Shown: positions 18,753 through 29,712, counted from the first letter of the stretch. The stretch is 64,000 nucleotides of DNA from Methanosarcina sp. ERenArc_MAG2 (GCA_023955635.1 JAMXHR010000002.1:310001-374000), one strand, 5' to 3'. Made by a program: numbers and translations. The notes: generated by a model from the sequence alone, not told the origin.

Positions 18753-20183
18753 TCAGTCTTCCAGCTCCATATGCTTCAGGACATGATGATAGTGTTCAAG
18801 GGACAGCCTGGAATAAAAAGCCCTGGTCACAACTTCACTCAGGGAAGGGTGGATATCCATGCCGCGCATGATCGGTTCCGGACTTCTTGATTCGGTATAC
18901 ATGAGAGGAATTATCTGGTGGATCAGGACTGAGGCATGAGGCCCTATGATGTGAGCTCCCAGGATTTTTTCCTCCTTTCCATCCAGAATCACCTTTACAA
19001 AATAGTCCCTGAGCCCCATAGCCGCCCCTTTTGCAGTATCTTCAAAGAATTTGAGGCCAATGACCACTCTGTCCTCCCCGTACTTTTCCACTGCTTCCTT
19101 TTCCCCCATACCTGCCCCTGCAATTTCAGGATAAGAAAAGACTGCATGCGGTACGGCATGGTAATCTGCCTTTACTTTTTCTTTCAGGATAGCATTGAGA
19201 TAAACTATTCCGGATTCGTAGTTCCCGACATGCTTGAGCAGGTATTTTCCGTTTGCATCCCCAAAAGCCCAGACATCCGGTTGCGACGTTTCAAGGTACT
19301 CGTTAACTGAAATCCAGCCCTGCAAATCCGTTTTGATTCCGGCTCTTTCGGGGTGGAGAATATCGGTATTCGAGACTCTTCCTGTTGCCACGAGGATTTC
19401 ATCGACAGTAATTATTATTTCTTCTCCCGAATTTCTGTCCTTTGCAACGACCGTCTTCTGCCCATTATCTTCTTTTCTAACCTCTATGGCTTCATGGTTC
19501 GTGATGATCTTCATGTATTCCGACATTTTTATCCTGGCAAGTTTTGAGATTTCGGGCTCCTCTTGCGGAAGAAACCGGGAATTTCTCCCGATAACCGTGA
19601 CTTCTGCTCCCATAGCCGAGAAAAAATGCCCGTATTCGGCTGCAATGTAACTCCCTCCGAAGATGACAAGACGTGCTGGGCATTCAGTAAGTTCAAGCAC
19701 CGTGTCGCTTGTAAGGTATCCCACTTCTTCGAGGCCCTTAACAGACGGGATTGCAGGCCTTGAGCCGGTGCACAGGAAAATCATCTTTGAATAGAGTGTC
19801 TTTTCACCTACTTTGAGGGTATAAGGAGAAATGAACTCCGCACTTTCATGATAATATTCAAGGTACGGATTTTCTTCCAATCCATCCCTGATCATTTCTA
19901 TGTCTTCTCCGATTTTTCTGCGCATCCTTTCCATGATCGCATTGAAATCAATGTCCTTTATTTCAAGCTTTATTCCAAAAAGCGGCGCAGTTTTCAGTTC
20001 CCTGATAAGTTCTGCAGGATAGAGCAGGATTTTTGAAGGAATGCACCCTCTGGTAAGACAGATCCCGCCTGGTTCGTCTTTGTCGATAACGGCAATTTTC
20101 ATTTTCGGATTCGAATTGATTATAGGGTTCATATAGTTCATTGCAGAACCCGTGCCTATCACAATCAGGTCGTAATTTTCCAT
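18753..20183 (-). CDS. Dihydrolipoamide dehydrogenase-like FAD disulfide oxidoreductase
   Basis: 476 residues of the class I pyridine nucleotide-disulfide oxidoreductase family. N-terminal FAD-binding GTGSAMNY, redox-active pair in GGICLTRGCIPSK (C-x4-C), NAD(P)-binding GGSYIAAEYGHFFSAMGAEV, second FAD motif WAFGDANG, and a C-terminal dimerisation domain with HPSLSEVV carrying the conserved His. The first FAD motif GTGSAM departs from the usual GxGxxG, as in some archaeal members. No pyruvate dehydrogenase or glycine cleavage genes are nearby, so the partner disulfide is unknown. The ATG start has a GAGGG site. Confidence 0.88.
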   Translation of the reverse strand: MENYDLIVIGTGSAMNYMNPIINSNPKMKIAVIDKDEPGGICLTRGCIPSKILLYPAELIRELKTAPLFGIKLEIKDIDFNAIMERMRRKIGEDIEMIRDGLEENPYLEYYHESAEFISPYTLKVGEKTLYSKMIFLCTGSRPAIPSVKGLEEVGYLTSDTVLELTECPARLVIFGGSYIAAEYGHFFSAMGAEVTVIGRNSRFLPQEEPEISKLARIKMSEYMKIITNHEAIEVRKEDNGQKTVVAKDRNSGEEIIITVDEILVATGRVSNTDILHPERAGIKTDLQGWISVNEYLETSQPDVWAFGDANGKYLLKHVGNYESGIVYLNAILKEKVKADYHAVPHAVFSYPEIAGAGMGEKEAVEKYGEDRVVIGLKFFEDTAKGAAMGLRDYFVKVILDGKEEKILGAHIIGPHASVLIHQIIPLMYTESRSPEPIMRGMDIHPSLSEVVTRAFYSRLSLEHYHHVLKHMELED

Positions 20184-20801
20184 TCATTTCCCTCACAGTG
20201 AGCATAAAATAGATATGATACTGTATCGAGTAAATTTAAAATGCAAACGATTTATTTGAAACCTGAACAGCCCTTATTCAGATCGGATTTGAGTCAAGAA
20301 CTGCAGATTCAAATCAATATTCACTAATTAATAACTGCATTCACTGATTAACTGGATTTAATCGGTCTTCAAGAAAAACCGTACTGCTTCTGCTTACTGC
20401 TAGCAACTTTGCCGATTATAAATATACTAATCTAGTTCTGGTTTATAAATATACTAATTTATTTCTGGTTATACTTATGGATCAGAATTTTTTTAGATTT
20501 CGTGGCAAGGCTGAATGACTGAATGACTGAATGATTGAATAACTGAATGAATAATAAATTAGCATTAAAGTCTGAGAATTCTGAAAAACAAAATTTCAGG
20601 CAAAAGTTATTTTATTCATTGACTAATCTCTAAAGGGTTTGCGTAAAGTTTTTCCGGCCGCAACTGCTAAAAATAGATCTTTTTAAATTTCAAGCTGGAT
20701 TTTTAAACCCTCATCTGCAAGAAAAACAACTATTTATTTATAAAGATAAGCCTATTCTATGTAGCTTCCCAGGAATAGTAAAAAACAAAAGATGTCCTAT
20801 A
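20184..20801. other. Intergenic region with short direct repeats
   Basis: No gene. Two copies of a 25-30 base unit containing ATAAATATACTAAT (about 20418 and 20447), and a tandem of the 8-mer TGAATGAC in four to five variants at 20511-20550. The first pair contains TATA-like sequence. Confidence 0.5.
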
Positions 20802-22156
20802 ATGAACAGAGCTGCTCGACCTTTCAAAAACGGGAATTCCATTACAGGAATTCCTGTGATGCATATCCTTTATCTCCTGCTCATTCTTATAGCTCCTTTT
20901 ACAGGAGTGAACCTTCTTTTTCTCCTTTCGGTCATTTTTTTCCTGAGACTGCGGTTTTCAGGAAACTCTTCTAGCAGCGGCAGAGATGTCACCAGCCTTG
21001 CTTTTTCCCTGGCTCTGATGCTGTTTGTTTCCATTATTTCGGGGAGCTTTTCTTACCCCTATCCTTTTTATATAGTACTCGCAGCTTTTGCAGTTGCGGC
21101 AGTAGGGAACCATAAGACTTCTTTTTCGGAAACAGATCCTGCGTCTGATTTCAACTCAAGACGGAGCAGGATCAAAAGAAGAGTTTCTCAATACTCTGGA
21201 GTTCGGCTTTCCTGGCACTTCGAATTGTTGCCGCATTCTTTGCCGCAAGCTGGATCGTCTACTGGCAGGAACTTTCGGTTTCATATAACCTGGTCTTCTT
21301 TATAGCTGTGATCGGGGCGGTTACAGGTTCTCTTTTTGAGTCGATTCCCTCAGAAATAGATAAGAATATCTCAGTGCCATTGGGCGCAGGGATGACGATG
21401 TGGATTTTTGAGGAGTTCAGATACTGGGTGCCTCCGGAAAAAATGATTGTGGCTCTTGCCTTCTCGTTTTTCCTTGGCATTCTGGCTTACCGGGCGAAGA
21501 TTGCAGATGTCTCGGCCCTTCTTAGTGCTGCCCTTCTCGGAGTCCTGATCATTGTCTTCAGCGGGCTTTCCTGGTTCTTGCTATTGCTTACATTTTTCAT
21601 TCTCGGGGGCGGGTTTACCAGATACAAGTATGCATACAAAGAATCTATAGGGATTGCACAGGCTAAAGCCGGAATCCGAAGTTATGAAAATGTATTCTCA
21701 AACAGTACTGCAGCCCTTGCCCTGGCAGTAGCATATGGAATTTTTCCGGAACATAGCCTTCCGATTCTTTATGCTTATATGGGCACGGTTGCAACGGCCA
21801 CAGGAGATACCCTGGCAAGTGAAATAGGGACAACGGCAAAAGGAAAACCAAGAATGATAACAACCATGAAACTCTCAAAACCGGGAGCTGATGGGGCTGT
21901 TTCCTTACTTGGCGAGCTTGCTGCAATTTTTGGTTCTGCGGTGATAGGGCTTCTTGCATATATGTTAGGAGTCTCGGACAATCTTGTGTTAACAGTTCTT
22001 ATTACAACTGCAGGAGGCTTTTTTGGGACAAATGTGGACAGTTTTCTTGGGGCTACTCTTCAGAAGAGGGGTATGCTTTCGAATAGCGGGGTCAATTTTG
22101 TAGCAACTTTTGCAGGGGCAGGAATTTCAGCATGTCTCTATCTCATTATAACCTGA
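20802..22156 (+). CDS. DUF92 (TIGR00297) membrane protein, phytol-kinase-like (frameshift)
   Basis: Two frames, 20802-21305 and 21308-22156, join into one protein of about 452 residues when one A is added to the A-run near 21174-21178; the crossing reads KKSFSILWSSAFLALRIV. Many hydrophobic segments span the protein. The conserved C-terminal part (GTVATATGDTLASEIG, GADGAVSLLGE, GGFFGTNVDSFLGATLQ) marks the DUF92/TIGR00297 family, related to plant phytyl-phosphate kinase. In archaea it may act in isoprenoid salvage, but this is untested. The start is uncertain: ATG 20802 or 20859. Confidence 0.8.
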
Positions 22157-22362
22157 ATCCAGGTACGGAATAAATTTATAAATCAATTTTTATTCCCTGA
22201 AATAGCTTGGGGTTTTCAGACTCTGGACTTGCTGAACGAAGCATTCATTTATATTTTCAGGTATATATCTTCACAAGGGAACAGGGTTACTTCAATTACT
22301 TAAATATTCCATTTTTACTGAAATATTCCATTTTCGTTTTTGAGTTTAAGGAAGGTAACCAG

Positions 22363-22904
22363 ATGACAGAAACCGAATATAAAGGCAAAAAAATTCTGCT
22401 TGTAATTGCCCAGGAGCAATTCAGGGATGAAGAGTGTTTTATTCCGGAGCAGCTTTTCGAAGCTTCAGGAGTAAAAGTTACTGTTGCAGCCGAATCTATC
22501 AAAACTGCGAAAGGGATGCTGGGAGGTACAATTAAGCCTGATATAACGATCTCCGAAGCCAGAATTGATGACTACGACGCAATAGTGATCTCCGGCGGGT
22601 CAGGTTCAAGAAAATACCTCTGGGACAACAAATCTTTACATGAACTCGTAAAGGAAGCAGATGCCCGAAAAAAGTTGTTTCCGCTCTTTGCATCTCTCCT
22701 GTGGTACTGGCAAGGGCAGGTGTCTTGAAGGATAAAGAAAGCACCGTTTTCAAAAGTCCGGATGCCATAGACGAACTTAAGGAACACGGAGCTATCTATC
22801 TTGACAGCAACGTAGTGGTTTCGGGCAGAGTGGTCACAGGGCGAGACCACGAAAGTGCTGAAGCTTTCGGAAAAGCCGTTCTTGAAGCCCTGAATAAAGT
22901 GTAG
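22363..22904 (+). CDS. DJ-1/PfpI family protein (frameshift)
   Basis: ATG 22363 (MTETEYKGKKILLVIAQ) follows AAGGAAGG. The family fold is clear: acidic residue in FRDEECFIP, VISGGSGSRKYLW, and the nucleophile cysteine in SALCISPVVLARAGVL. That cysteine lies past a one-base loss in the A-run near 22669-22675; as read the frame ends at 22728. Repaired length is about 180 residues, typical for PfpI proteins, which act as glyoxalases, deglycases or stress chaperones. Upstream start sites in the same frame lack a ribosome binding site. Confidence 0.85.
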
Positions 22905-23014
22905 TACCTCAGAAAGTTAAAAAATTTCATACTAAAAATTTCATACTTATACATTGCTGACCAAAAAACGGTCTGAAATTTCGAAGTTCTCCGATTATTA
23001 GGTGGTGCCCTGTT

Positions 23015-24680
23015 ATGACAGTAGATCTTAAAGCTATACTGGATTATCACCAGACAAGTAAGCACAACTTCAAAACTTATGCTCCGGGCCCTCATCACCT
23101 GGATATGCAAATCAAGCCGGAATCATTTCTGAATTATAATGGAGCTCAACTTTTGAGCCTGGATAAATGGAGTGATGAGGAAATAAAACATGAGATTTTT
23201 CCAGCTTATGAGCAGGCTTTCTCACCGGAAAAACTCGAGCCCTCCGAGCTGAATGCAAAAACGATTTCCAGGCTTTTTTTGACAGCTTCGCAATCTCGGT
23301 CTGGAAAAAGGCAGAAGGTACTAAGTGGCCTCTTCGTGTCAATCCATCCAGTGGAAACCTTCATCCGACTGAGGTTTACCTTATTTCCGGACCTGTCAAT
23401 GGACTTATTAAAAGCCCATCGGTCTGCCATTATGCTCCTTTGCCTCACGCCCTTGAATTGAGAGCCGAATTTTCCCTGGATACCTGGAAGCTCTTGAGCT
23501 CAGGCTTTCCAAAAGGCACTTTTTTCGTGGGTTTTGCCTCAATTTACTGGCGGGTTTCCTGGAAATACGGTCTCAGAGCTTTCAGATATGCACAGCATGA
23601 TATAGGGCATGCAACTGCTGCCCTCACTTTCGCAGCTGCCGGGTTTGGTTGGAAAACAAGCCTTCTTGCGGACATGGGTTCGGAAGAAATTGCAGGGCTT
23701 CTCGGCATATCCGGAAAGAAAGGTCCTGAAAAACAGGAGCCTGCCTGTCTGCTTGCGGTCTATCCGGCAGGAGAAACCTGTAATAAAGGGAAAGTTAATT
23801 CCAGCGCAGTTTCTGCTTTTGAAGCCCTTTCCTGGAAAGGCGTTCCGAACAATTTGAGCCCAAAGCACGTTGAATGGGTAGGTATTGAAAAGGCTGCTTC
23901 AGCAGCTCAAAAAACAGAAACAGATTACCTGGAGAAAAAGGTGAACTGAAACCCGATACGCAGGTAGTTTCATCCCTTAAAGTTAATAATTCTAAGAGCC
24001 TGGCAGATCTTGAAACGGTCCCCTGCGTAGCGTCATTCGTAAAAGGAGAAGTGCCCTGGAAATGAATAACAGCGCATACATGGAGAAAGAAACTTTCTAT
24101 GAGATGCTGAAAAAACCCTCCCAGCAAACAACCCGATTTTCAATCCTCTTGCATTTGGTTCCTTTACACACTTGCTTCTTTTTGTAAACCGGGTAAAGGA
24201 TCTTCTTCCCGGGCTTTATATCTTCCTCCGAAAACCCGCGGAAAAAGAGAGGTTTAAAGCAGCAGTCAGGCCGGATTTCTTGTGGGAAAAACCGAAGAAT
24301 TGCCCGTCGGACCTGGAGTTTTATCTGCTTATGGAAGAGACACTGGATGATTTTGCAGCCCAGCTGTCCTGCGCCCAGCGAAAAGTTGCAGATGCGTGCT
24401 TTACTGCCTGCATGCTCTCGGAGTTCGAAGAACCTCTGAATAAATTCGGCCCCTGGCTATACCCGTACCTTTTTGGGAATGCGGGATTCTGGGACAACTT
24501 CTTTACCTTGAAGCCGAGGCAAATGGGCTCAGAGGCTGCGGAATAGGATGTTTCTTCGATGATCCGTTACATGAAGCCATCGGGCTTAGAGGATTTGAAT
24601 ATCAGGACCTCTACCACTTCGCTGTGGGTGCGCCGCTTCAGGAGATAGGCGTTATAACTTTGCCTGCATACGAGGAATAA
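23015..24680 (+). CDS. SagB/ThcOx-type nitroreductase-fold oxidoreductase (about six frameshifts)
   Basis: FMN-dependent nitroreductase-fold protein of the SagB group, about 555 residues after repair. Landmarks: DYHQTSKHNF near the N-terminus, AISVWKKAEG...LRVNPSSGNLHPTEVYLI, QHDIGHATAALTFAAAGFGW, then a second, weaker nitroreductase-like half (LLFVNRVKDLLPGLYIFLR, GCGIGCFFDD) ending QDLYHFAVGAPLQEIGVITL. Each break (near 23279, 23935, 24062, 24117 and 24503) is healed by one added base in a homopolymer, and the result runs on without a gap, so the gene is probably whole in the organism. No thiazole/oxazole peptide genes are nearby. Convergent with the CNNM gene, four bases apart. Confidence 0.75.
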
Positions 24681-24683
24681 CTT

Positions 24684-25806
24684 TTATTCCTTCTTCTGCT
24701 CTTTACTCTCTTTTCTCTTTTCTTTACTTAATACTGTCCTTCTGACAATTCCGGGCTGAGAAGGAGGAAGAGGTCTCTCGCATGTTGACCCAAGTTCGCA
24801 TTCTACCACAATTCCACGGAGCAGGCGGCCCAGAATGTCCGAACCTGTTACAATCCTTTTTCCTCGCCCCAGTAAAGAATCAGGTCCTGGTCGATTACGT
24901 CGTCTTCGGGGTACTGCGGATACACTTTAAACTGCCGGATAACTCTTTCAAGTCTTGTCTTCGGAGACTTCACCACAACCGGAAAATGGCAATAAGAAAG
25001 CGGAATGAATGGGCCTTTTTTATAAACCGCATCCCGGAGAAAGTGATCTGCATCAAGCACCATAACAGGTTCGTCGCTGGAGCTGGTGATGACAACCCAT
25101 TTTTTCCGGATGCTTCTATTTTCTGCAGGAAAGGGTCAGAAGGTTCCCTTTTGAATAGAGGAAACACCGGACGGTTGCTTTCGACTGGCAGAGAAATTAT
25201 ACTTCTTGAATCTATTATCGAGCCTTCGTCAGAAATACTAACATCATCTATGGAAAGAAAGTTCAGGGCTCCTATCCCTTCAAAAGCGCCGATATCGGAC
25301 TTTCCCGATTCGATGTGTTTTTCGAGCATAATCCGCATAGACTGCTCCTTGAAGAGGTCAAGTTTTTCCCTACCGAGCCACCAGTCAAGAATAAGGGCTG
25401 TAGGCTTGGCTACGGGATAGAGCAGCATCTGGTAGAAGCGGATTAAAGGGGTTAGTTTTGCTCCCAGGGACAGGGCGTTTCGGGAAAAATAAGCCTGGGG
25501 TGCTATCTCCCCGAAACAGGTGATAACAAAGGTAGAGAAGAGGAAAGCTGAGGCCCCTGTAAGCACGGAATCCGTAAGCAGGGCAATGAGGACATTTACG
25601 CCTATATTTCCCCAGAGCAATGTCGTAAGCAGAAAGTTTGAATCCCGCCGGATCTGCAGGATTTTGATAGCTTCTTTATTGTCTGCTTCGGCCTCGATCT
25701 CAAGCCTGAGTCTCCCAAGGCCGAAAACTCCGATTGTCATTCCGGAAAAAATAGCGGACTGCATCAGGCAGAGTATGATCAATATCCAGATAATTATTTC
25801 ATTCAT
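24684..25806 (-). CDS. CNNM (DUF21)/CBS-domain membrane protein (two frameshifts)
   Basis: N-terminal DUF21/CNNM domain with about four membrane segments (ILIILCLMQSAIFSGMTIG, LLTTLLWGNIGVNVLIALL, STFVITCFGEIAPQAYFSR, LLYPVAKPTALILDWWLG), a linker, then a CBS-pair region (KKWVVITSSSDEPVMVLDADHF) and a C-terminal hydrophilic tail. The family moves or senses divalent cations such as Mg or Co. Adding one A near 25098-25103 and one near 24852-24856 restores a frame ending at 24684, for about 374 residues. Convergent with the SagB-type gene. Confidence 0.8.
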
Positions 25807-26084
25807 TGTAAGTCTATAACCTCTATAATATCCGTATAAGGGTAGTCGAATGCCTTAAGCGACTCGAATGCCTTGAATTTAATCAATTACCTTAAGCCTA
25901 ATCGAATGCCTTAATCTTCTATATTTCATATAAATTTAATCTCATCGTCTCAATTTTAGTAAATTTAATCTTATATTTTATTGCACTTAAGCCATTAACT
26001 TTTTGCGAATTCTCTGCGGCTTTTTGTCAGGAAAAGAAGTTTCCAGAAAGATCTGTCTTATCTCTACCTGCGGATTTGCGGTCA

Positions 26085-26536
26085 TTAGAGCTTGGCCGCA
26101 TTCAATGCAATCTTCCGCACGCTCTCAAGAGCAGACGATAACTCATCTGAATTAAAATCCTTGAGTAGAAGTGAGTTTAACTTAAATCCTATCCTCTCCA
26201 TCTCAGGCCTTAGTTTTTTCCTTTTTCTGTAAGGTAGAGCCTTTTGACTCGTTTGTCATCCGGATCGATTTTACGGTAGACAATGCCTTCTTCTTCCAGT
26301 CTCAGTATGGATTTCGCAATCATAGTTTTGTCAAACCCACGTGACTGTGCAAGGGTTTCCTGACTGCGACCTTCCTGATCATATAATGACATCAGGATAG
26401 CGAAATGCCCCCATCCTATGTGATACCGGGCCAGTTCTTTTGCGAAATGCTTCTGAACCGAACGGTAAGTAAATGATACCATTGCGGCAACTATGTCGAT
26501 ATCCTCAATCCATTGGATCGTTGTTTCTTCATTCAT
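26085..26536 (-). CDS. MarR family transcriptional regulator (frameshift near C-terminus)
   Basis: Winged-helix dimeric repressor: helix-rich N-terminus, GHFAILMSLYDQEGRSQETLAQSRGFDKTMIAKSILRLEEEGIV (recognition helix) and the wing RKIDPDDKRVKRLYLTEKG. As read it stops at 26210; one A added to the run near 26214-26219 restores a C-terminal dimerisation helix ending at 26085, giving about 150 residues, the family norm. It is transcribed away from the MFS exporter gene; a perfect palindrome between them (26630-26643) is the likely operator. It probably represses the exporter and itself until a toxic ligand binds. Confidence 0.88.
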
Positions 26537-26629
26537 TATTTACACTCATGACAAATCAGTATCATTCGGAGCTATTGAAAAACTAGTTGAGGGAGATACT
26601 ATTTATAGCAAGTAGATTATACTAAAATC

Positions 26630-26643
26630 GTTGATTAATCAAC
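26630..26643. promoter_or_regulatory. Palindromic operator candidate between marR and MFS genes
   Basis: GTTGATTAATCAAC is a perfect 14-bp palindrome. It abuts the TATA-like ACTATATATAAG (26642-26652) of the exporter promoter, so a bound MarR dimer would block TBP. A related half-palindrome, AACTAGTTGA, lies at 26581-26590 toward marR. Confidence 0.65.
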
Positions 26644-26777
26644 TATATATAAGAAGAACTATTTTAAGGGGTATTGTTCCTGAAATATCTTCTCGTGTGA
26701 CAAATTTGTTTTGATTTTCTTGCTGCTTTCAATTCCTAATGCTCAGTAGACGATGACCTTGCTGATTAGTGATATCC

Positions 26778-28277
26778 ATGGTGAAAAAAACAAGTAATAA
26801 CAGATCACTTGCTGAAAATATCGGAACATTTTCTGAAGTTCCGGAGATATGTCATACCCCTGTAACTCCTGCTATTGCAACAGCAAAAGGAACTGTCCTT
26901 TTTATAGCAATACTTGCGGGATTTATCACTCCCTTTGATGGTTCTGCAGTAAATATTGCCCTGCCTGTAATCGGGGCGGAATTTCATATGGACGCGATTG
27001 CTCTCTCGTGGGTTGCGACCGCGTATCTCCTTTCTTCAGCATTGTTTCTTGTCCCGTTCGGAAAAATCGCAGACATTTACGGAAGAAAAAAGATTTTCCT
27101 TTACGGTATTACGATCTTCAGCCTTTCATCTTTAATTATGACTATGGTTTCCTCAACGGAAATGTTGATTGTAGTCCGGGTTGTCCAGGGTATTGGGAGT
27201 GCCATGATCTTCGGGACAGCTGTAGCTATCGTTACCTCTGTCTTCCCGCCCGGGGAGCGTGGAAAAGCTCTTGGTATTTATATTACTGCAGTTTACATTG
27301 GGCTTTCCGTTGGTCCCTTACTTGGAGGTGTGATGACACAGTATCTTGGCTGGAGGAGCATCTTCTTCGTAAATGTCCCTCTAGGTATTACAGCAATTCT
27401 CCTGATCCTGTCGAAGATTAAAGGTGAATGGGTCGAGTGCAGGGGAGAGAAGTTCGACCTGACAGGGTCAGTCATATATGGGGCAGCAGTAGTTGCAGTC
27501 ATGTACGGTTTCTCAGTTCTCCCGGACTTTAAAGGGGCTGCCCTCATAGCCGTGGGAATTCTCTTAGTGATTATTTTCGCTCTGTATGAGATGAGAATAC
27601 CTTCTCCAGTTGTTGACATTACTCTTCTGACAAAAAATCGAATTTTTGCCTTTTCGAACCTATCTGCACTTATCAATTACAGCGCGACTTTCGCAGTGAC
27701 CTTTCTCTTAAGCCTCGACCTGCAGTACACGAAAGGTTTCACGCCTGTGCATGCAGGGAGTATCCTGGTAGTGCAGCCAGTTGTTATGGCTATGATTTCG
27801 CCAATTGCCGGCCGGCTCTCTGACAAGATTGAACCGCAGATTGTTGCGTCTGCAGGAATGGCATTTACTGCGCTTGGCCTCTTCCTTCTAATTTTCCTTA
27901 CAGAAACAACTCCTATCTGGTACCTGGTTGTCACCCTGATTGTTCTTGGTATAGGTCTCGGGCTCTTCTCTTCTCCAAACACAAATGCAATCATGAGTTC
28001 TGTTGATAAAAGATTCTATGGTGTCGCAGCGGGAATGAATGGGACTATGCGTCTCCTTGGCCAGATGCTGTCAATGGGTATCGCAATGATGATCTTTGCG
28101 ATTGTTATCGGCCCTGTAGAGATCACGCCTGCATATTACCCCCAATTCGTTTTAAGTGTGCACTATGCGTTCATCCTGTTTACGGTCTTTTGCATTATCG
28201 GAGTATTCGCATCCCTGGTGAGAGGGAAAAGAAGTCCGATAGTTCATAACCTTATACCTGAAAAAGGCAAAAAATAA
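26778..28277 (+). CDS. MFS multidrug exporter, DHA2 (14-TMS) type
   Basis: About 500 residues with 14 predicted membrane segments. Motifs: PFDGSAVNIALPVIG in segment 1, WVATAYLLSSALFLVPFGKIADIYGRKK (motif A) shown here in parts, and GLSVGPLLGGVMTQYLGWRSIFFVN with the motif C GP-x-LGG of drug:H+ antiporters. Exports hydrophobic toxic compounds across the cell membrane. The start ATG 26778 is preferred over GTG 26769. Next to the marR-type gene, which likely controls it; followed 41 bases later by the flavoprotein gene. Confidence 0.88.
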   Translation: MVKKTSNNRSLAENIGTFSEVPEICHTPVTPAIATAKGTVLFIAILAGFITPFDGSAVNIALPVIGAEFHMDAIALSWVATAYLLSSALFLVPFGKIADIYGRKKIFLYGITIFSLSSLIMTMVSSTEMLIVVRVVQGIGSAMIFGTAVAIVTSVFPPGERGKALGIYITAVYIGLSVGPLLGGVMTQYLGWRSIFFVNVPLGITAILLILSKIKGEWVECRGEKFDLTGSVIYGAAVVAVMYGFSVLPDFKGAALIAVGILLVIIFALYEMRIPSPVVDITLLTKNRIFAFSNLSALINYSATFAVTFLLSLDLQYTKGFTPVHAGSILVVQPVVMAMISPIAGRLSDKIEPQIVASAGMAFTALGLFLLIFLTETTPIWYLVVTLIVLGIGLGLFSSPNTNAIMSSVDKRFYGVAAGMNGTMRLLGQMLSMGIAMMIFAIVIGPVEITPAYYPQFVLSVHYAFILFTVFCIIGVFASLVRGKRSPIVHNLIPEKGKK

Positions 28278-28318
28278 TACGTTAATCCTGTGTAATTCAT
28301 TTAATCGAGGTGATACTC

Positions 28319-28987
28319 ATGAAAATTATTGGAATTAATGCAAGCCCAAGAGGGAATGAAAGCAATACTCTTCAACTGGTAAAGTCTGTCCTCAAAGGTG
28401 CTGAGTCCGAAGGAGCGGAAACCGAGATGGTAGATCTCTACAAATTGCGTATAGAATACTGCACAGGGTGCGGAGCCTGTTATGCGACCGGGGAATGCCC
28501 CCAGCTCGATGATTTCGAAGAGATTTTTGATAGAATTTTGAGTTCCGATGGAATTGTTTTTGGCGCTCCGAATTATATTAACTCGGTCCCGGCCCCTATG
28601 AAAGCTTTCTTTGACCGGTTTTCGGATGCTATTCATTGCCAGATGCTGACCGGAAAGTTCGGGTGTTCCGTGTCCACGGCAGGAGGAAGCAAGGCGGATA
28701 TGGTTGTGGAATACATGAACAGCGTGCTCATGAATCTTGGTGTTACCGTTGTCGGTGGCCTTGGTGTTGCGGTGGGGTTATATCCTTCTGCACTCCAGCA
28801 AGCTGCGGGCACTGCTGAAGATCTTGGTAAGAAGCTGGCAAAGTCGATTCGCGGAGAAATAAAATATCCGGATCAGGATGAAATGCATCGCCAGACTGCA
28901 GCATATTTCTGCCAGCTTGTAAAATCTAATAAAGAGAAATTTGCCCACGATTATGACTGGTATGTCCGGATGGGCTTGATAAAATAA
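28319..28987 (+). CDS. Iron-sulfur flavoprotein (Isf-like NADPH-dependent FMN reductase family)
   Basis: 222 residues. N-terminal flavodoxin-like FMN-binding loop (GINASPRGNESNT), the compact cluster motif CTGCGACYATGEC (C-x2-C-x2-C-x5-C), and GAPNYINSVPAPMKAFFDR. Isf proteins of Methanosarcina reduce O2 or peroxide with electrons from ferredoxin. The start ATG 28319 follows GAGGTGAT. It may be co-transcribed with the MFS exporter, linking export with detoxification; it precedes glutaredoxin and FTR genes. Confidence 0.88.
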   Translation: MKIIGINASPRGNESNTLQLVKSVLKGAESEGAETEMVDLYKLRIEYCTGCGACYATGECPQLDDFEEIFDRILSSDGIVFGAPNYINSVPAPMKAFFDRFSDAIHCQMLTGKFGCSVSTAGGSKADMVVEYMNSVLMNLGVTVVGGLGVAVGLYPSALQQAAGTAEDLGKKLAKSIRGEIKYPDQDEMHRQTAAYFCQLVKSNKEKFAHDYDWYVRMGLIK

Positions 28988-29406
28988 GACTTGGCCGGAG
29001 GATGAGTACTACAACAAAATTCTAAAGGAATTTTATTCATGAACAATTTGAGAATCAGGGCAGGGAGTACCTCCTGTATCTCCTGTTTTTTGCGTTCCAA
29101 AGTGAAAATTGGACTCTTTACATCAGGTTGGTTGGAAATTATCATTGGTTTTACCGAATCTGTTGTTCTATTGTTAATTCTCTATCCGGCGATTTGCTTG
29201 CATTCTTATAAGTATGTCAAGATTTTATATACTTTAGTCTATATTTCTCATAAGTAGTTTACAGAACTCACAGTCTGTCGAGTCTTCAATTTGCGGCAGA
29301 CCCAGGGTAAAATGCTATTCCAAAGTAAAGAACTCATAGATATATTTCGAAGTAAAGTACTCATAGACGTATTGCCATAAATTTATCGTGGCCGGAGGTT
29401 TATTTA
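28988..29406. other. Intergenic region, no convincing gene
   Basis: A 72-codon frame from 29039 has no good ribosome binding site or family likeness and is not called. A direct repeat of about 20 bases (AAAGTACTCATAGAC and variant) occurs at 29323-29368, just upstream of the glutaredoxin gene. Confidence 0.4.
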
Positions 29407-29712
29407 ATGGATCTGTCTAATCAGAGTAATGAAAAAGGAAGTCACGTTTCCGGAATTGATAGGGGTAAGGTCGTAATGTATGGTCTTAGTACCTGCGTAT
29501 GGTGCAAAAAGACAAAGAAATTACTTACCGATCTGGGTGTGGATTTTGACTATATATATGTGGATCAGCTTGAAGAAAACGAAGAAGACGAAGCTGTTGC
29601 TGAGATAAGACGCTTTAACTCTTCGGTTTCTTTCCCGACAACTGTTATTAACGGAGAAAAAGCAATTGTGGGTTTTAAGGAAAAACAGATCCGTGAAGCC
29701 CTTGGTTTTTAA
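29407..29712 (+). CDS. Glutaredoxin
   Basis: 101 residues with a thioredoxin fold and redox motif CVWC near residue 31, the cis-proline region SFPTTVINGEKAIVGF, and a non-conserved 20-residue N-terminal extension. Reduces disulfides in the cytoplasm, in archaea probably with electrons from thioredoxin-like systems rather than glutathione. A GGAGGT site lies before ATG 29407. The ferredoxin:disulfide reductase gene follows after 76 bases, a likely electron donor. Confidence 0.9.
   Translation: MDLSNQSNEKGSHVSGIDRGKVVMYGLSTCVWCKKTKKLLTDLGVDFDYIYVDQLEENEEDEAVAEIRRFNSSVSFPTTVINGEKAIVGFKEKQIREALGF

Noticed and set aside
24544..24546. TAG in the SagB-type gene as pyrrolysine
   Set aside because: The family sequence (GCGIGCFFDD) lies in another frame across this point, so the stop is a frameshift effect.
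29039..29257. 72-codon ORF after the flavoprotein gene
   Set aside because: Weak start context, odd composition and no recognisable domain.
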